DNA of 6,393 nucleotides, taken from NCBI GenBank assembly GCA_964459805.1, contig CAYWOD010000203.1, forward strand, positions 1 to 6,393. The letters are read 5' to 3'. A model generated the notes under the pieces. The model was not told where the DNA came from, did no database searches, and saw only the letters and a list, made by a program, of their open reading frames with translations. Positions 6,292 to 6,393 of this stretch are shown one piece after another. The translations under genes and the position numbers were made by a program. This stretch comes from DAOVRL01 sp964459805 (GTDB lineage: Bacteria > Planctomycetota > Phycisphaerae > Sedimentisphaerales > Anaerobacaceae). The first letter of the stretch is position 1, and every line of letters begins with the position of its first letter.

Positions 6292-6393
6292 TAAACGCCT
6301 CAGGAAGTTGCCAATATTATACGCTATTGCAAAGAGTTGGAGCCGAACCTGATTATCATCAAAATCATGACAGGAAAGCCGTGTCCATTTTAA
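6292..6393 (-). pseudogene. IS1380-type transposase fragment at the right edge
   Basis: The 34 codons entering from the right edge read KWTRLSCHDF, then NQVRLQLFAIAYNIGNFLRRL, which I recognise as the conserved C-terminal block of IS1380-family DDE transposases (relatives have LAYNLGNFLRRLALP). The catalytic glutamate lies just upstream of this block in the family, so it would fall outside the window. Instead of continuing with ALP and the final domain, the frame passes straight into GH95 sequence (LTKSTLPNLF). The element is therefore 3'-truncated. Its remaining length beyond the window is unknown. Confidence 0.72.

Noticed and set aside
1..6393. CRISPR array, tRNA, rRNA, riboswitch or defence island
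   Set aside because: No regularly spaced repeats, no cloverleaf or conserved rRNA motifs, and no proteins of known defence families were seen on either strand.

Overview
The window looks like a scaffold from a planctomycete-type bacterium, probably a Phycisphaerae-like member of the PVC group. The reasons are a Tat-exported Gfo/Idh/MocA oxidoreductase followed by a small HEAT-like protein, and remnants of a lamin-tail/CotH surface protein and of a GH95 fucosidase, all of which I know mainly from such genomes. A run of exactly 100 N (2558-2657) marks a scaffold join, so this is draft, possibly metagenomic, sequence. Taxonomy and family names come from recognition of the proteins; no search was run.

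Left part (1-4841), plus strand, well-formed genes. A short leader with a plausible sigma70-type promoter (169-198) precedes an exported M3-family oligoendopeptidase F (278-2164, HELGH motif). After 48 nt follows a secreted protein that I read as a lethal-factor-like zinc metallopeptidase; its expected HExxH lies in the N gap. Both enzymes could act on peptides or proteins outside the cytoplasm. A second possible promoter (2976-3003) leads to a Tat-signal Gfo/Idh/MocA oxidoreductase (3124-4353), with a HEAT-like protein 41 nt downstream (4395-4841) that appears cut short at its 3' end.

Right part (about 4838-6393), a mosaic of broken pieces. On the plus strand there is the C-terminal part of an IS1634-type transposase (to 5160), joined directly to the truncated HEAT-like gene. 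On the minus strand, reading from the right edge, there are an IS1380-type transposase fragment, a C-terminal piece of a GH95 alpha-L-fucosidase, a lamin-tail/CotH-type fragment with a frameshift at a nine-base homopolymer, and an unrecognised reading frame interrupted by one in-frame TAA. No piece is a complete gene. This is either a real graveyard of IS-driven rearrangements or a chimeric assembly, and sequence alone cannot separate the two.

I see no tRNA, rRNA, CRISPR array, toxin-antitoxin pair or defence system. I do not see a convincing new biological system; the mosaic and the gap-interrupted peptidase are the most interesting parts.
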